Source: Streptomyces leeuwenhoekii
GTDB taxonomy: Bacteria > Actinomycetota > Actinomycetes > Streptomycetales > Streptomycetaceae
NCBI RefSeq assembly: GCF_001013905.1
Contig: NZ_LN831790.1
Span: forward strand, 2,556,001 to 2,620,000
DNA: 64,000 bases
Reading direction: 5' to 3'
Shown: positions 7,237 to 16,575 of the stretch, one piece after another
Numbering within the stretch: the stretch's first letter is position 1
Layout: the number at the start of each line of letters is the position of its first letter
Notes under the pieces: model-generated
Told to the model about the DNA's origin: nothing
Databases searched by the model: none
Seen by the model: the letters and a program-made list of their open reading frames with translations, nothing else
Translations under genes and position numbers: made by a program

Positions 7237-8082
7237 TCAGGCGGAGGCCGACGAGGCGTCGGCGCCGTTCTGTGCGACGACCTCGGCGGCCGTCGCCTTG
7301 ACGCGCTCGTCCGCCGCGGCCCGGATGGCCCGCCAGGCGGACTCCGCGGCCTGCTGCTCCGCCTCCTTCTTGCTGCGGCCGGTGCCGGTGCCGTACGAGA
7401 CGCCTCCGACGCGGGCGGCAGCAGTGAAGGTCTTCTCGTGATCGGGGCCGGTCTCCGTGACCAGGTACTCGGGCACGCCGAGCCCCTCGGTCGCGGTGAG
7501 CTCCTGGAGGCTGGTCTTCCAGTCCAGGCCGGCTCCGAGGTTGGAGGACTTCTCGATCAGGGGGTCGAACAGGCGGTGCACCAGTTCGGACGCCGCGTCG
7601 AGGCCCTGGTCGAGGTAGACCGCGCCGATCACCGCTTCGAGGGTGTCGGCGAGGATGGACGCCTTGTCCCGGCCGCCCGTGCCCTCTTCACCGCGGCCGA
7701 GCCGGATGAAGGAGCCGAGGTCGAGCGAACGTCCCACTTCCGCCAGCGCACGCGAGTTGACCACCGCGGCCCGCAACTTGGCCAACTGGCCTTCGGGCAG
7801 GTCGGGGTGGGTGCGGTACAGCGTGTCGGTGACGACGAGGCCGAGGACGGAGTCCCCGAGGAACTCCAGCCGCTCGTTCGTCGGCAGACCGCCGTTCTCG
7901 TACGCGTAGGAACGGTGGGTCAGCGCTCGCACCAGAAGGGCGGACTCGACCTGGTAGCCGAGCCGCCCTTCCAGAAGCGTGTGGGACGAGGCCTGGTTGT
8001 CCGCCGGGCCGCCCCCGCGTCGGCGGGAACTGCCGGCTTCGGCGTCTTCCGCCTTCTTGGCAGTGGACACAGTGCCTCTCAC
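7237..8082 (-). CDS. rnc: Ribonuclease III (AbsB-type)
   Basis: 281 aa from GTG 8082 (a second GTG at 8070 has a closer AGAGG). The RNase III signature [16 protein letters not shown] gives the metal-binding acidic residues, with the second acidic site in [17 protein letters not shown]-terminal double-stranded-RNA-binding domain follows ([16 protein letters not shown] to [17 protein letters not shown]). It cleaves double-stranded RNA in rRNA precursor processing and mRNA turnover; in S. coelicolor the same gene (absB) also affects antibiotic production. It directly follows rpmF, whose stop overlaps this start region. The N-terminal ~30 residues are low complexity and variable. Confidence 0.95.
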   Translation of the reverse strand: MRGTVSTAKKAEDAEAGSSRRRGGGPADNQASSHTLLEGRLGYQVESALLVRALTHRSYAYENGGLPTNERLEFLGDSVLGLVVTDTLYRTHPDLPEGQLAKLRAAVVNSRALAEVGRSLDLGSFIRLGRGEEGTGGRDKASILADTLEAVIGAVYLDQGLDAASELVHRLFDPLIEKSSNLGAGLDWKTSLQELTATEGLGVPEYLVTETGPDHEKTFTAAARVGGVSYGTGTGRSKKEAEQQAAESAWRAIRAAADERVKATAAEVVAQNGADASSASA

Positions 8083-8089
8083 CAGCCGC

Positions 8090-8263
8090 TCAGACCTCGA
8101 GGACCTGGCGCTTGTTGTAGGTGCCGCACGACGGGCACGCGATGTGCTGCAGCTTGGGCTCGTGGCAGCGCTCGCACGCAACCAGGGTGGGGACCGCAGC
8201 CTTCCACTGCGACCGGCGGTGGCGCGTGTTGCTGCGCGACATCTTCCGCTTCGGAACAGCCAC
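8090..8263 (-). CDS. rpmF: 50S ribosomal protein L32
   Basis: 57 aa, GTG start at 8263 with AGGAGAAG upstream. The basic N-terminus [21 protein letters not shown] and the zinc ribbon CERC-x9-CPSC are typical of zinc-binding L32. It sits between the YceD (DUF177) gene and rnc, an arrangement conserved in many bacteria. Confidence 0.97.
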   Translation of the reverse strand: MAVPKRKMSRSNTRHRRSQWKAAVPTLVACERCHEPKLQHIACPSCGTYNKRQVLEV

Positions 8264-8265
8264 GG

Positions 8266-8910
8266 CTACTTCTCCTGCTTCTCGTCGACGCCCGCTTCGG
8301 CGCCGCTCTTGTCGTCCTTATCGCCGGGTTCGAGTGAATCGGCGAGTCCCTGCAGTGCCGCCCAACGGATGTCGACGGCGTCATGGTGGTGGTCCGGGTC
8401 GTCCGCCAGCCGTGCCCCGCACTCGGCGCACAGACCGGGGCAGTCTTCCCGGCACACCGGCTGCATCGGCAGTGCGAGCACCACCGCATCACGCAGCACG
8501 GCTTCGAGGTCGATCAGACCGTCCTCGACAAAGAGCCTGTCCTCGTCGTCCTCGGCGTCGTCGCCCGGTTCCGCCACGGGGCGGCCCCGGTCGTCGGCGT
8601 CAGGGTACGAGAACATCTCCTGGAAGTCCGCTTCGAGCTCCAGCTCGACCGGCTCCAGACACCTTACGCACTCCCCCTCGGCCGTTGCACGGGCGGTGCC
8701 TGTGACGAGCACACCTTCCATGACCGACTCGAGACGGAGTTCGAGCTCCACCGGGGTGCCTTCCGGCACTCCGACGACTCCCTGGATACCGAGGTCCCGG
8801 GGAGCGTCGACCGTACGGGTCAGGCGCTGCAGCGCACCAGGCCGCCGCCCCAGCTCGTGGGTGTCGATCACGAGAGGGTTGCGGTGGTCGAGGCGGGCGT
8901 TCAGGGCCAT
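8266..8910 (-). CDS. YceD/DUF177 family protein
   Basis: 214 aa. The family core is visible in [26 protein letters not shown], which carries the conserved Cys-x-x-Cys, and in the later [13 protein letters not shown] cluster. The middle contains an Asp/Glu-rich stretch ([20 protein letters not shown]). YceD proteins are linked to 23S rRNA metabolism or 50S assembly through their constant neighbour rpmF, only 2 bp downstream here. The exact biochemical role is unsettled. Confidence 0.9.
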   Translation of the reverse strand: MALNARLDHRNPLVIDTHELGRRPGALQRLTRTVDAPRDLGIQGVVGVPEGTPVELELRLESVMEGVLVTGTARATAEGECVRCLEPVELELEADFQEMFSYPDADDRGRPVAEPGDDAEDDEDRLFVEDGLIDLEAVLRDAVVLALPMQPVCREDCPGLCAECGARLADDPDHHHDAVDIRWAALQGLADSLEPGDKDDKSGAEAGVDEKQEK

Positions 8911-9036
8911 TCCTGCTTTCGGTCTTCGAGCTCAGGGGACGCCGCCCTGCGGTGTCCCCGGGCAGCGCTGATCGCGGACGTACACGCGACCGAACAGTCA
9001 GGATACTGGACCTTTCGCTGTCGGCCCAATCCGCGG

Positions 9037-10128
9037 TCAGCGGCCCTGCTCGTACCGCTGTTCGTACTGGCGGAGCTGTTCGGCGCTGATCATGCTCGTG
9101 TCGAACAGACTGGTCTCGTCCAGGGCGTACCCCTGGTGGTTCCCCTGGACGCCCGGCTGAGGGCCTCCCTGGGGGCTGCCGTGGGCGTCCTGGTGGCTCT
9201 CCTGGGCGCCCTGCGGGGCCTCGTAGCCCTGATAGGCGTACGGGTCGGCCTGCTGGTAGCCGTAGGGGTCCTGGCCGCCGTACTGCTGCGGGTAGCCGTA
9301 CGGGTCGGCCTGGGCGGGCTCCTGGTAGGCGTAGGACTCCTGGGCGCCGTACGAGGGCTGGGCCGGCACCGCCGGGGGCGCCGGGGGCTGCGGCGGGGTC
9401 GCCGGGGCGGCGGCGAGGGCCGCCAGGTCGGCGAGGTAGTCGGCGTCGCTGGAGTGCTGGAGGGTGGTGGTGTCGTCGGCGAGGGCGCCGAGGTCGTCGC
9501 TGGCGATCCGGCCGTGCAGCTTCTCGCGGCCGCGGCCGACCGCCTCCAGGGTCTTGGCGAGGACCGCCTCGAAGGCTCCCAGCTTGGCGTCGACGTAGGC
9601 ATCGGCGTCGCGGCGCAGGGTCTCCGGGTCGTGGCTGCGCTCGGGGGCGTCCTCGTCCTCGTAGCCCTGCTCGTCGAGGCCGGGGCCGGTGCCGAGCAGC
9701 TTCTCGCGGCCGCGGCCGACGGAGCCGAGGGTCTTGGTGAGGACGACCTCGAAGTTGGCGAGCTTGGAGTCGACGTACTCGTCCGCCTCGGCGCGGATCT
9801 CCTCGGCCTCCTGGCGGGCCTCGGCCAGGATGCGGTCGGCCTCGGCCTGCGAGCGGCGGGCGACCTCGGTGCCGGAGATCAGGGAGCCGCGCTCGGCGTG
9901 CGCGCTCTCGATGATGCGCTCGGCCTCCTGGCGGGCCTGCGCCACCATCTGCTCGCGGTCGCCGATCAGTTCCTGGGCCCTGGCGAGGGAGTCGGGGAGC
10001 GCCGCGCGCACCTCCTCCAGCAGGGAGAGCAGTTCGGCGCGGTTGACCACGCACGACGCCGACATGGGCATCGACCGGGCGCCGGAGACCACCGCGACGA
10101 TCTCGTCGAGCTTCTTCTGCACGTCCAC
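9037..10128 (-). CDS. DivIVA-like coiled-coil protein, SepIVA-type
   Basis: 363 aa from GTG 10128. An N-terminal helical region (LDEIVAVVSGARSMPMSAS, ELLSLLEEVRAALPDSLARAQEL) is followed by long coiled coils (MVAQARQEAERIIESAHAER). The segment YVDSKLANFEVVLTKTLGSV-GRGREKL occurs twice (about residues 115-142 and 190-217). The last ~150 residues are a Pro/Gln/Tyr-rich disordered tail with repeated PYGYQQ-type words. The position between coaD and yceD-rpmF-rnc matches mycobacterial sepIVA, a septation-associated DivIVA-like gene. A role in polar growth or septation is inferred from that. Confidence 0.75.
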   Translation of the reverse strand: MDVQKKLDEIVAVVSGARSMPMSASCVVNRAELLSLLEEVRAALPDSLARAQELIGDREQMVAQARQEAERIIESAHAERGSLISGTEVARRSQAEADRILAEARQEAEEIRAEADEYVDSKLANFEVVLTKTLGSVGRGREKLLGTGPGLDEQGYEDEDAPERSHDPETLRRDADAYVDAKLGAFEAVLAKTLEAVGRGREKLHGRIASDDLGALADDTTTLQHSSDADYLADLAALAAAPATPPQPPAPPAVPAQPSYGAQESYAYQEPAQADPYGYPQQYGGQDPYGYQQADPYAYQGYEAPQGAQESHQDAHGSPQGGPQPGVQGNHQGYALDETSLFDTSMISAEQLRQYEQRYEQGR

Positions 10129-10270
10129 CTGTGCTCGCCACTCTCTACAGCTGTGTTGGAGACGGACGGGACGACTGTACGGCCCCCGGGCGGCGGGGGG
10201 ACACCGGGTGCGCGGCGGTCGCGCCGGCCGCGCACCCGGGGCGGTCCGGCGGCATCCGGCGCGGTGGTGC

Positions 10271-10750
10271 TCAGTCCGTGCGCAGACGCTCGGTCAGCGC
10301 CTGGAGCACCACCTCGGGCACCAGGTGGGAGACGTCGCCGCCCCAGGTCGCGACCTCCTTGACGAGGGAGGACGACAGGAAGCTGTAGGTGGGGTTGGTG
10401 GGGATGAAGAGCGTCTCCACGCCGGAGAGGCCGTTGTTCATCTGCGCCATCTGCAGCTCGTAGTCGAAGTCGCTGACCGCGCGCAGGCCCTTGACGATGG
10501 CGGGGATGTCGCGCTGCTTGCAGAAGTCGACGAGCAGGCCGTGGAAGGACTCGACGCGGACGTTGCCGTACTCGGCGGTGACCTGGCGGATGAGGTCGAT
10601 CCGCTCCTCGATGGCGAACAGGCCCTTCTTGGACTGGTTGATCATCACCGCGACGTAGACCTCGTCGTACAGCCTGGACGCGCGGGCGATGATGTCGAGG
10701 TGTCCATTGGTGATCGGGTCGAACGACCCGGGACAGACGGCGCGGCGCAC
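10271..10750 (-). CDS. coaD: Phosphopantetheine adenylyltransferase
   Basis: 159 aa from GTG 10750, seven bases after GAGGG; this is the usual family length. An in-frame ATG at 10780 overlapping the rsmD stop would add 10 residues but lacks a ribosome site. The nucleotidyltransferase HxGH-type motif is in AVCPGSFDPITNGHLDII, with substrate residues in VKGLRAVSDFDYE and the C-terminal PTNPTYSFLSSSLVKEVA. It makes dephospho-CoA from 4'-phosphopantetheine and ATP, the penultimate CoA step. It follows rsmD, as in most bacteria. Confidence 0.97.
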   Translation of the reverse strand: MRRAVCPGSFDPITNGHLDIIARASRLYDEVYVAVMINQSKKGLFAIEERIDLIRQVTAEYGNVRVESFHGLLVDFCKQRDIPAIVKGLRAVSDFDYELQMAQMNNGLSGVETLFIPTNPTYSFLSSSLVKEVATWGGDVSHLVPEVVLQALTERLRTD

Positions 10751-10776
10751 TTGTGATCCCTCGCTCTCCGGTCCGG

Positions 10777-11364
10777 TCATCGTGCGTCTTCGCACGTAGA
10801 GGCGGCGCGACCGTACCAAAACGTTCCCTCGCCGTAGCGACGGGCCCGGATCGCCTCGAAGCCGTCGGGCCACCGGAATTCGCCGCCTCTGGTGCTGCGC
10901 TCCACGGTGACGAGGGCTTCCTTCGCGAGCCACCCCTCCGAGCGGAGTGTGAGCAGAATCTCCCGAAGATCGTCGTCCGAGACCGCGTACGGCGGGTCGA
11001 GGAAGACCAGGTCGTACGGCTGGGCCGGGGGCGCCGTACGGACGATCTGTTCCGCTTTGCCCTGCCTGACCTCGGCGCCGGGCAGCCCGAGGGCCTTCAC
11101 GTTCTCCCGCACCGTGCGGGCGGCGCGGGCGTCGGCCTCGACCAGCAGCGTGTGACCGGCGCCCCGGGACAGCGCCTCCAGGCCGACGGCGCCGGAACCG
11201 GCGTACAGGTCGAGGACGCGCTCCCCATGGAGGGGGCCGCCGAGCAGGGACTGCCAGGTGGAGAAGAGTCCCTCGCGCGCGCGGTCGGAGGTGGGGCGGG
11301 TGCCGGTCCCTGGCGGGACGGCCAGGCGACGTCCGCCGGCCGCGCCGGCGATCACGCGGGTCAT
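10777..11364 (-). CDS. rsmD: 16S rRNA (guanine966-N2)-methyltransferase
   Basis: 195 aa. The Rossmann-fold SAM-binding motif is VLDLYAGSGAVGLEALSRGA and the catalytic DPPY is in DLVFLDPPYAVSDDD. The N-terminal TRVIAGAAGGRRL and PTSDRAREGLFS are RsmD hallmarks. It methylates G966 of 16S rRNA before subunit completion. It is upstream of coaD and downstream of recG on the same strand, with 132 bp to recG. Confidence 0.96.
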   Translation of the reverse strand: MTRVIAGAAGGRRLAVPPGTGTRPTSDRAREGLFSTWQSLLGGPLHGERVLDLYAGSGAVGLEALSRGAGHTLLVEADARAARTVRENVKALGLPGAEVRQGKAEQIVRTAPPAQPYDLVFLDPPYAVSDDDLREILLTLRSEGWLAKEALVTVERSTRGGEFRWPDGFEAIRARRYGEGTFWYGRAASTCEDAR

Positions 11365-11496
11365 CTGGAGTCCTTGTGAGTAGTGCGGTGGTGGATCCAG
11401 TTTCGCAGGCGGGGCAGGGGGCGTCCTGCCGCCGTGGACGCCCGCGGCCCGCCGTGCCGGGTCCGGCCGCGGCGGGCCCGGCCGGCCGCGCGGTCC

Positions 11497-13737
11497 TCAG
11501 CCCTTCTCCAGGTACTGCTCCCTCTCCTCGTCCAGCAGGGCGTCCAGCGCGGTGCGCAGTCCCGGCAGGTGCTCCAGGTCGGGGTCGGCCGCCACGACCG
11601 CCGCGGCCTCCCGGCGCGCCTCGGCGATGACCTCCTCGTCCTCGATGACGGCGAGCACGCGCAGGGAGGAGCGGGCGCCGGACTGGGCCTGGCCGAGGAC
11701 GTCGCCCTCGCGGCGCTGTTCGAGGTCGATGCGGGACAGCTCGAAGCCGTCGAGGGTGGCGGCGACCGCGTCGAGCCGCTGCCGGGCGGCGCTGGCCGCG
11801 GGCATCTCGGTGACCAGCAGGCACAGGCCGGGGGCGGATCCGCGGCCGACGCGGCCCCGTAGCTGGTGGAGCTGGGAGACGCCGAAGCGGTCGGCGTCCA
11901 TGACCACCATCACGGTGGCGTTGGGGACGTTGACGCCGACCTCGATGACGGTGGTGGCCACCAGCACGTCCGCCTCCCCGGCGGCGAACCGGCGCATGAC
12001 CGCGTCCTTGTCGTCGGGCTGCATCCGGCCGTGCAGCACCTCCACCCGCAGGCCCTTGAGCGGCCCCCGGGCGAGCTGCTCGGCGACGTCCAGGACGGCG
12101 AGCGGCGGGCGCTTGTCCGCCTCGCCCTCGGACGCCTCCTTCTTCGCGGCCTTCTTGGCGTCCGCCGCCTCGTCGGCGTCGTCGCCGATGCGCGGACAGA
12201 CGACGTACGCCTGGTGGCCGTTGCCGACCTCCTCGCGCACCCGCTCCCAGGCCCGCGCGAGGAAGTGCGGCTTGTCGGCGGCGGGGACGACATGGCTCGC
12301 GATGGGCGAACGGCCGGCCGGGAGCTGGTCGAGGACGGAGGTCTCCAGGTCGCCGAAGACGGTCATGGCCACCGTGCGCGGGATGGGCGTGGCGGTCATG
12401 ACCAGCAGGTGCGGCGGCTGCTTGCCCTTGCCGCGCAGCGCGTCGCGCTGTTCCACGCCGAAGCGGTGCTGTTCGTCGACGACGACGAGGCCGAGGTCGT
12501 GGAACTGCACCTTGTCCTCGATCAGCGCATGGGTGCCGATCACGATGCCGGCCTCGCCGGTGGCCAGGTCGAGCAGGGCCTGGCGGCGCGCGGCTGCCCC
12601 CATCGAGCCGGTCAGCAGCACCACCTTGGTGGCGTGTTCGGCCCCGCCGAGCATGCCGCCCTCGGCGAGCTCCCCCATCATCTCGACGACCGAGCGGTGG
12701 TGCTGCTGGGCGAGCACCTCGGTGGGCGCCAGCATCGCCGCCTGTCCGCCCGCGTCGACGACGGCGAGCATGGCGCGCAGGGCCACCAGGGTCTTGCCGC
12801 TGCCGACCTCGCCCTGGAGCAGCCGGTGCATGGGGTGCTCGGTCGCCAGGTCCGCGAAGATCTCCCGGGAGACCTTCCGCTGGCCCTCGGTGAGGGTGAA
12901 GGGGAGGCGGGCGTCGAAGGCCGCGAGCAGCCCGTCGGGCCGGGGCTCGCGGGCGACGGCGGGAAGCTGGGCGTCGGCGTGACGGCGGCGGGCGAGGGCG
13001 ACCTGGAGGACGAACGCCTCGTCCCACTTCAGCCGGGCGCGGGCGTCGGCAATGTCCGCCTTGGTGTGCGGGCGGTGGATCTTCAGCAGGGCCTCGGGGA
13101 GGGGGACCAGGCCGCGGCCCTCGCGCAGCGCCCCGGGGAGGGGGTCGACGGCCTCCTGGGCGCTGGGCAGCACCGTCTGGACGGCCTTGGCGATCTTCCA
13201 GGACTCCAGCTTGGCGGTGGCCGGGTAGAGGGGGATCAGGGCGCCGGCCCAGCTCTCCACCGTCTCGGCCGCCTGGTCCTCGTCGTCGCTGCGCAGCAAC
13301 TCGTATGCAGGGTGCGCCAGTTGGAGACGGCGGTTGAACACCGACACCTTGCCGGCGAACAGCGCGCGGGTGCCCGGCAGGAGTTCCTTGTGCGGCTTGT
13401 GCACGCCGTTGCCGAAGAAGACCAGCTGGAGCCGGCCGCTGCCGTCGGTGATGGTCACCTCCAGGCGCTGCCCCTTGCCGCGCGGGGCCCGGGGGGAGGC
13501 GAAGCTGTGCAGCCGGGCGTCGGCGACCTGGGCGACCACCGTGACGTGCTCGTCCATGGGGAGGTCGGCGAGGTGGGTGAGCTGCCCCCGCTCCTCGTAT
13601 CTGCGCGGATAGTGGTGGAGCAGGTCGCCGACGGTGTGCAGGCCGAGATGCTCGGCCATCACCTTCGCGGTGGCGGGGCCGAGCACCGACTTCAGTGGCT
13701 GTTGCAGTGGTTCTCGCAGTGCGGGCACGAGATCCAT
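11497..13737 (-). CDS. recG: ATP-dependent DNA helicase RecG
   Basis: 746 aa from ATG 13737. The N-terminal wedge domain (residues ~50-150, [16 protein letters not shown]) is followed by helicase motifs: [12 protein letters not shown] (Walker A), the DEQH box in [26 protein letters not shown], and motif VI in QLRGRVGRG. RecG remodels stalled replication forks and branched DNA. A ~35-residue charged, Lys/Ala/Asp-rich insertion ([20 protein letters not shown]) interrupts the second helicase domain, a common feature of actinobacterial RecG. Confidence 0.97.
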   Translation of the reverse strand: MDLVPALREPLQQPLKSVLGPATAKVMAEHLGLHTVGDLLHHYPRRYEERGQLTHLADLPMDEHVTVVAQVADARLHSFASPRAPRGKGQRLEVTITDGSGRLQLVFFGNGVHKPHKELLPGTRALFAGKVSVFNRRLQLAHPAYELLRSDDEDQAAETVESWAGALIPLYPATAKLESWKIAKAVQTVLPSAQEAVDPLPGALREGRGLVPLPEALLKIHRPHTKADIADARARLKWDEAFVLQVALARRRHADAQLPAVAREPRPDGLLAAFDARLPFTLTEGQRKVSREIFADLATEHPMHRLLQGEVGSGKTLVALRAMLAVVDAGGQAAMLAPTEVLAQQHHRSVVEMMGELAEGGMLGGAEHATKVVLLTGSMGAAARRQALLDLATGEAGIVIGTHALIEDKVQFHDLGLVVVDEQHRFGVEQRDALRGKGKQPPHLLVMTATPIPRTVAMTVFGDLETSVLDQLPAGRSPIASHVVPAADKPHFLARAWERVREEVGNGHQAYVVCPRIGDDADEAADAKKAAKKEASEGEADKRPPLAVLDVAEQLARGPLKGLRVEVLHGRMQPDDKDAVMRRFAAGEADVLVATTVIEVGVNVPNATVMVVMDADRFGVSQLHQLRGRVGRGSAPGLCLLVTEMPAASAARQRLDAVAATLDGFELSRIDLEQRREGDVLGQAQSGARSSLRVLAVIEDEEVIAEARREAAAVVAADPDLEHLPGLRTALDALLDEEREQYLEKG

Positions 13738-14115
13738 TGCACACCACGCCACTGACAAAGCCGTAGAGGTGCCCGGAAACCCCGGCCGGGCGGACGGCCC
13801 GGGCGGCCTCGGCACCGTGCCGGGGGTGGGCAAGCCGCGCTCCGACTTTCCGGCGGCTCCGGCTCCCCGGGCGGTTCGGCAGCCGCCCGGCGGGCCGCTT
13901 CCCGGGCTTCGGACCGACCGCGGCCGTGGGCCGCCGCCTCCCGCCGGCCCCCGGGCCCGATGGCCGGACGGCCGGACGGCCGGACGGCCGGATGGCCGGA
14001 CGGCCGGATGGAGGGACGGTCGGACGGCCCGATGGAGGGACGGTCGGACGGCCCGATGGAGGGACGGTCGGACGGCCCGATGGAGGGACGGGCCGGGAAA
14101 GGACCGGTGACCGGC
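13738..14115. repeat. Intergenic tandem repeats between the DAK2 gene and recG
   Basis: No gene. 13960-14006 is a run of the 8-mer GGCCGGAC with one-base variants. It passes directly into three perfect 24-bp copies of GATGGAGGGACGGTCGG plus ACGGCCC (14007-14030, 14031-14054, 14055-14078) and a partial fourth (14079-14092). The DAK2 stop codon is 24 bases further on. Confidence 0.9.
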
Positions 14116-15981
14116 CTACTCGACCCCGATGAGCAGCAGGGATCCCTGCCTGCCGCCCCGGTAGACCACCGTGTCGACGGCCAGGTACGCCTCCCGGACG
14201 CGGGCCTCCAGGTGTCCGGCGACCGTCTCGGGGGCCTCGTCGCCCAGGACCAGGGTGACCAGTTCGCCCCCGGCGGCGAGCATGCGGTCGAGGACGGTCC
14301 GGGCGGTGGCGGTGACGTCCGCCCCGATCACGGCGACATCGCCGTCGATCAGGCCGAGGACGTCCCCGGCCTGGCAGATGCCCGCCGTGGTCCAGGCCTC
14401 GCGTTCGGCGACGGTGACCTCGGCGTAGCGGGTGGCACCGGCCGCCGAGGTCATCGCCACGACGTCCTCGTCGAAGCTCCGGCCGGGCTCGTGCACGGCG
14501 AGCGCCGCGATGCCCTGGACCGCGGAACGGGTGGGGATGAGAGCCACCCGGACGCCCGCCGCGCGGGCCTGCTCGGCCGCCGCGGCGGCGGTGTGGCGCA
14601 GCTCGGCGTCGTTGGGGAGCAGCACCACCTCGCGCGCGTGGGCCCGCCGTACCGCCTCCACCAGCTCGCCGCTGGCCGGCGGCTCCCCGGGGCGGGCCAG
14701 CACGGTGGTGGCACCGGCCTCGGAGTACAGCCCGGCCAGCCCCTCGCCCGGCACCACGGCCACCACGGCGCGCTGCGCCCGCGCGCGGGGCGGGTGACCG
14801 GCGCCCGCGGTGTGCGCGTCGCCCTGCCCGAAGTGGGTGATCCGGATGCGGTACGGCCGCCCGGCCTCCACGCCCGCCTCGACGGCCGCGCCGGCGTCGT
14901 CGACGTGCACATGGACGTTCCACAACCCGTCACCGCCGACCACCACGAGGGAGTCCCCGAGAGCGTCGAGCCGCTCTCGCAGCCGCGTGACGGCGTCGTC
15001 GTCCGCCTCCAGGAGGTAGATCACCTCGAAGGCCGGGCCGGCGCCGGGAAGATCGCAGGTGCCGGGGGGGCCGCTCGCCCCGGGGTCGTCCGCGGGGGCA
15101 TCCGGCCCGGCGTGCTCCCCGCGCGCGGGGGCGTCTTCCGGGTGAACGGCCTCCTCGCGCACGGGGGCGCCGTCGAGCGGAGCGGTCCGCACGCGCGGGT
15201 GGGCGCCGCCGAGCGGGGCCGCCGGACGGTACGCGGCCGGTCCGGCCTCGGGCGCCTCGCCCGTCAGCGCCTCCACCAGCGCGGCGAGCACCGAGACGAG
15301 CCCGCGCCCGCCCGCGTCGACCACTCCGGCGCGGCGCAGCACCGGCAGTTGGCCGGGGGTCGCGGCCAGCGCCGCCCGGGCGCCCTCGTAGGCCGCGCGG
15401 GCCACGGCGCCGCAGTCGCCCTCCGTACCGTCGGCCGCGTCGGCGGCGGCGGAGGCCACCGACAGCACGGTGCCCTCGACCGGGTGGGCCACGGCCTGCC
15501 GGGCGGAGTCGGCCGCGTGCCGCAGGGCGAGCCGCAGGCCGGTCCCGTCGGCCCGCGCGCCCCCGTCCCGGCCGCCGAGCACCTGGGCCATGCCGCGCAG
15601 CATCTGCGCCAGGATCGTCCCGGAGTTCCCGCGCGCGCCGATCAGCGCGCCGTGGGCCATGGCCTGGACGGCGTCGGTCAGCGAGGGGCCGCCGGACGCG
15701 CCCGCTGCTCCGGGACCCGCGCCGCGCGCCCCGGCCCCACCGGCGGCGGAGGCCTCTTCACGGCGGCCGCCGGACGCCTCGTGCCCGGCGAAGACCGCCT
15801 CCACCGCGGCGGCGGCCGACTCGACGGTCAGATACAGGTTGGTCCCGGTGTCCCCGTCCGCGACGGGATAGACGTTGATCGCGTCGATCTCCTCGCGCGC
15901 CCGCCCCAGCGCACGCAACGCCAGACCGCACCAGGAGCGCACCGCCAGAGCGTCGAAGAACCTCTGCGGCACCTGCGCCAC
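14116..15981 (-). CDS. DAK2-domain protein (YloV/FakA-like)
   Basis: 621 aa from GTG 15981, five bases after GGGAGG. The N-terminal DhaL/DAK2 kinase-like domain (residues 1-~210) carries the metal/ATP signature [18 protein letters not shown] and [13 protein letters not shown] Gly/Ala/Pro-rich linker follows, then a C-terminal domain with [15 protein letters not shown]. In Firmicutes the homologue FakA phosphorylates fatty acids with FakB partners; in actinobacteria the substrate is not established. It lies upstream of recG, as yloV does in Bacillus, separated here by the tandem-repeat region. Confidence 0.85.
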   Translation of the reverse strand: MAQVPQRFFDALAVRSWCGLALRALGRAREEIDAINVYPVADGDTGTNLYLTVESAAAAVEAVFAGHEASGGRREEASAAGGAGARGAGPGAAGASGGPSLTDAVQAMAHGALIGARGNSGTILAQMLRGMAQVLGGRDGGARADGTGLRLALRHAADSARQAVAHPVEGTVLSVASAAADAADGTEGDCGAVARAAYEGARAALAATPGQLPVLRRAGVVDAGGRGLVSVLAALVEALTGEAPEAGPAAYRPAAPLGGAHPRVRTAPLDGAPVREEAVHPEDAPARGEHAGPDAPADDPGASGPPGTCDLPGAGPAFEVIYLLEADDDAVTRLRERLDALGDSLVVVGGDGLWNVHVHVDDAGAAVEAGVEAGRPYRIRITHFGQGDAHTAGAGHPPRARAQRAVVAVVPGEGLAGLYSEAGATTVLARPGEPPASGELVEAVRRAHAREVVLLPNDAELRHTAAAAAEQARAAGVRVALIPTRSAVQGIAALAVHEPGRSFDEDVVAMTSAAGATRYAEVTVAEREAWTTAGICQAGDVLGLIDGDVAVIGADVTATARTVLDRMLAAGGELVTLVLGDEAPETVAGHLEARVREAYLAVDTVVYRGGRQGSLLLIGVE

Positions 15982-16093
15982 CTGCGCCTCCCTGAGCTGC
16001 TGGACGTGGCACGCAGCGTAGACCCCGGGGCGGTACCCACCGGAACAGGGCCGGGAACCCACCCCTGAGCTGCCATGGTAGTTTCGTTGTACG

Positions 16094-16214
16094 GGAGCAG
16101 CCGTTGTATGCTGCTCCGGTTGCCCGATCCCATCGGGCTAGTTCCCCTGGCAGCGCCACTCAGATCTCGGAACGCTCGCAAGAGCCTAAGATCTCGATCC
16201 CGGCATGCCGGGAT
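16094..16214 (+). promoter_or_regulatory. Three-hairpin leader of rpmB
   Basis: Three perfect stem-loops precede rpmB: GGAGCAGC/GCTGCTCC (16094-16117), GCCCGAT/ATCGGGC (16122-16138), and the 18-bp palindrome ATCCCGGCATGCCGGGAT (16197-16214). AGATCT also occurs at 16172 and 16190. The -10-like TATGCT at 16107 overlaps the first hairpin, so part of this may be promoter or operator rather than RNA leader. Confidence 0.5.
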
Positions 16215-16250
16215 TAACCGTAAGTGCATCTGAAGTCTTTGGAGTGACCC

Positions 16251-16436
16251 GTGGCTGCCAACTGCGACGTCTGCGGCAAGGGGCCGGGCTTCGGCAACAA
16301 CATCTCGCACTCGCACCGCCGTACGTCCCGTCGCTGGAACCCGAACATCCAGCGTGTGCGTACCGTGGTCGGCGGGACGCCGAAGCGCGTGAACGCTTGC
16401 ACCTCGTGCATCAAGGCCGGCAAGGTCTCGCGCTGA
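16251..16436 (+). CDS. rpmB: 50S ribosomal protein L28, zinc-ligand (C+) form
   Basis: 61 aa from GTG 16251, after TTGGAGTGA. The body [21 protein letters not shown] is the L28 signature. CDVC near the N-terminus and CTSC near the C-terminus give two Cys pairs, the zinc-binding form. Streptomyces often also have cysteine-less paralogues made under zinc starvation; this is the zinc-replete version. It stands alone and is followed by a strong terminator. Confidence 0.96.
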   Translation: MAANCDVCGKGPGFGNNISHSHRRTSRRWNPNIQRVRTVVGGTPKRVNACTSCIKAGKVSR

Positions 16437-16479
16437 CGCTCAGCAACAGCGCGCGGCCACTGCTGGTTCGCTTGCACTG

Positions 16480-16510
16480 AGCCGGTCCACCCCGTGTGGA
16501 CCGGCTTTTT
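16480..16510 (+). terminator. Intrinsic terminator of rpmB
   Basis: AGCCGGTCCAC (16480-16490) pairs perfectly with GTGGACCGGCT (16496-16506) across a 5-base loop, followed by TTTTT to 16510. It lies 44 bp after the rpmB stop. Confidence 0.92.
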
Positions 16511-16575
16511 GCATGCCCGGAAAGACTCGCGCGGGCCGCGCGGGCCCGCCGCCCGCGGCTGCCAGAATCCGGTCC

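Noticed and set aside
13960..14092. CRISPR array
   Set aside because: The repeats are contiguous tandem units with no unique spacers, and there are no cas genes in the window.
10271..14923. Very long open frames opposite or across coaD, rsmD and recG
   Set aside because: They are stop-poor shadows of high-GC genes. Their translations are Arg/Pro/Gly-rich without motifs, and the true genes in the same interval have full family signatures.
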